Positions 21,452 to 22,170 of a stretch of DNA of 22,170 nt are shown here, one piece after another. The stretch's first letter is position 1; every line of letters starts with the position of its first letter. The notes beneath the pieces were generated by a model that saw only the letters and a program-made list of their open reading frames with translations, was not told the origin of the DNA and ran no database searches. The translations under genes and the position numbers were made by a program. Source of the stretch: 2-01-FULL-33-17 sp964474375 (GTDB taxonomy: Bacteria; Patescibacteriota; Minisyncoccia; Phycocordibacterales; UBA9973); the NCBI GenBank assembly GCA_964474375.1, contig CAYYSG010000012.1:1-22170 (forward strand). The letters are read 5' to 3'.

Positions 21452-22006
21452 ATGAAGATTGCCCAACTACAAGGTTACTATGAAAATGTGAGCTATAGTC
21501 AGCCTGTAAGTCCCAAAGACCAAACCGGTTTGATTTTTACTCGTGTGGGTATTGTGTCTGGGACTTTGTCGAGCATAATGGTGGCTCTGATTATTTATGC
21601 AATTTTGCAAATGAAATCCCTCGATAAACAGGAATCCGCGATGAAGAAAGCTTTGATTAAAAAGCATTTTCATGAGAAGCAAAATCAAGCTAAAAATCCT
21701 GGATGGGTACTGGTAGAAAATATGATAGAGAGTAACTCACAGTCCGACTGGAAGTTGGCCATAATAGAAGCCGATATTTTACTGGAAGAATCTATGAAAA
21801 ATAATGGTTTCCCTGGGGATACATTGGGTGAAATCCTGACCAACGCCACTGAAAAAAGTTTCCGAACTTATAACCAAGCATGGCAAGCTCACCGTGTTCG
21901 TAACGACATTGCTCATGGGGGCAGTAGTTATGGTTTAACTAAAGATGATGCAGTTCGAACTATAAATATGTACAAAATGGTGTTACTAGAATTTGGTGTA
22001 ATATAA
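21452..22006 (+). CDS. Membrane-anchored protein with HEPN-like RNDIAH motif
   Basis: A 184-residue protein: a polar N-terminus, one membrane helix (about 32-53), a charged linker (54-82, KQESAMKKALIKKHFHEKQ) and an all-helical C-terminal domain (83-184). The last part contains R150-N-D-I-A-H155, the R-x4-H signature of HEPN domains, preceded by a long helix (DWKLAIIEADILLEESM) like the first helix of HEPN-type and DUF4145-like folds. HEPN proteins are often RNases in toxin or defence systems, but many are not catalytic. No partner nucleotidyltransferase (MNT) gene is adjacent. It starts 7 bases after gatA and ends at a terminator, so it is probably in the gatCA transcript, and a role linked to translation or envelope stress is conceivable. 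Fold call is tentative; function is unknown. Confidence 0.6.
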   Translation: MKIAQLQGYYENVSYSQPVSPKDQTGLIFTRVGIVSGTLSSIMVALIIYAILQMKSLDKQESAMKKALIKKHFHEKQNQAKNPGWVLVENMIESNSQSDWKLAIIEADILLEESMKNNGFPGDTLGEILTNATEKSFRTYNQAWQAHRVRNDIAHGGSSYGLTKDDAVRTINMYKMVLLEFGVI

Positions 22007-22044
22007 AAACAAAAAGCCCCACTAAGGTAAGGGCTTTTTGTTTT
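22006..22044. terminator. Intrinsic terminator closing the gatCA transcript
   Basis: A 14-base-pair perfect stem (AAAACAAAAAGCCC with its complement) has an 11-base loop; the stem begins at the last base of the stop codon. T-rich arms on both strands make it bidirectional, also serving the end of the minus-strand tRNA-Asp gene. Confidence 0.85.
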
Positions 22045-22045
22045 G

Positions 22046-22119
22046 CGCAGTCGACGGGACTTGAACCCGCAACCTCCCGCGTGACAGGCGGGTGCTCTAA
22101 CCAGTTGAGCTACGACTGC
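22046..22119 (-). tRNA. tRNA-Asp (anticodon GTC)
   Basis: A 74-base class I tRNA with acceptor GCAGTCG/CGACTGC and discriminator G73, D arm AGCTCAACTGGTTAGAGC, anticodon loop CTGTCAC (GTC), and T arm GCGGG-TTCAAGT-CCCGT. The CCA end is not encoded (CAA follows). Confidence 0.95.
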
Positions 22120-22127
22120 ATTTGATT

Positions 22128-22136
22128 ACTATATCA
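22128..22136 (-). promoter_or_regulatory. Extended -10 of the tRNA-Asp gene
   Basis: TG-A-TATAGT on the minus strand predicts a start near 22121, two bases before the tRNA. It has the same form as the extended -10 elements of the two class II tRNA genes. The remaining bases to the window end hold nothing I can identify. Confidence 0.6.
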
Positions 22137-22170
22137 TAAAAAACAATATAGGGTGTCGGCGGCGGGAATT

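Noticed and set aside
168..22006. UGA reassigned to an amino acid, as in some Patescibacteria
   Set aside because: Known proteins here (LigA, GatA, PilT, PilC) have normal lengths without any in-frame TGA, so no reassignment is needed.
1..22170. CRISPR array, insertion sequence or prophage
   Set aside because: No regularly spaced repeats, transposase-like genes, terminal inverted repeats or phage genes are seen; the only direct repeats are the assembly overlap and a 15-base duplication.

Overview
The window is A+T-rich and looks like a small-genome bacterium of the Candidate Phyla Radiation (Patescibacteria, most likely a Parcubacteria-type lineage). This rests on the gene-dense layout, the compact type IV pilus cluster without an outer-membrane secretin, several small membrane proteins of the kind common in that group, and tRNA genes without an encoded CCA. 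No rRNA is present, so the placement is an inference. All 26 protein genes I accept start with ATG. None has a recognisable Shine-Dalgarno sequence, and none stops with TGA (22 TAA, 4 TAG).

Layout. Positions 1-2384 hold a zinc-homeostasis block: a perfect palindrome of Fur/Zur type, a ZIP-family transporter, a Fur/Zur-family regulator and a YibE/F-like membrane protein, closed by a terminator shared with a small opposing gene. Positions 2600-4000 hold two divergent class II tRNA genes, Ser(GCT) on the minus strand and a second one on the plus strand whose anticodon reads ACT. They are followed by a tryptophan-rich small membrane protein, a DoxX-like protein and a 40-residue Pro/Ala/Glu peptide with a strong terminator. 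Positions 4032-6641 hold an M3-family metallopeptidase facing a ComF-like phosphoribosyltransferase.

Positions 6688-17724 are a type IV pilus locus: PilM, PilN, PilO, a PilP-position protein, PilB, PilT and PilC, then a major pilin with its own promoter and terminator, prepilin peptidase PilD and four minor pilins. PilM/N/O and the PilP-position protein would form the inner-membrane platform, PilC the platform core, PilB and PilT the extension and retraction motors. PilD would process all five prepilin-like substrates. pilB is split by 100 Ns, but both sides of the gap carry the same 55 bases, so the gap is almost certainly an assembly artefact and the gene is intact.

Positions 17728-22006 continue in the same direction with NAD-dependent DNA ligase, GatC, GatA and a membrane-anchored protein with a HEPN-like RNDIAH motif, closed by a terminator and a tRNA-Asp on the other strand.

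The most interesting signals are: extended -10 promoters placed 0 to 7 bases before start codons, which together with the missing Shine-Dalgarno sites suggests leaderless or near-leaderless translation; the ACT-anticodon class II tRNA joined directly to a protein gene; the self-contained Zur circuit with YibE/F; and the membrane-tethered HEPN-like protein.
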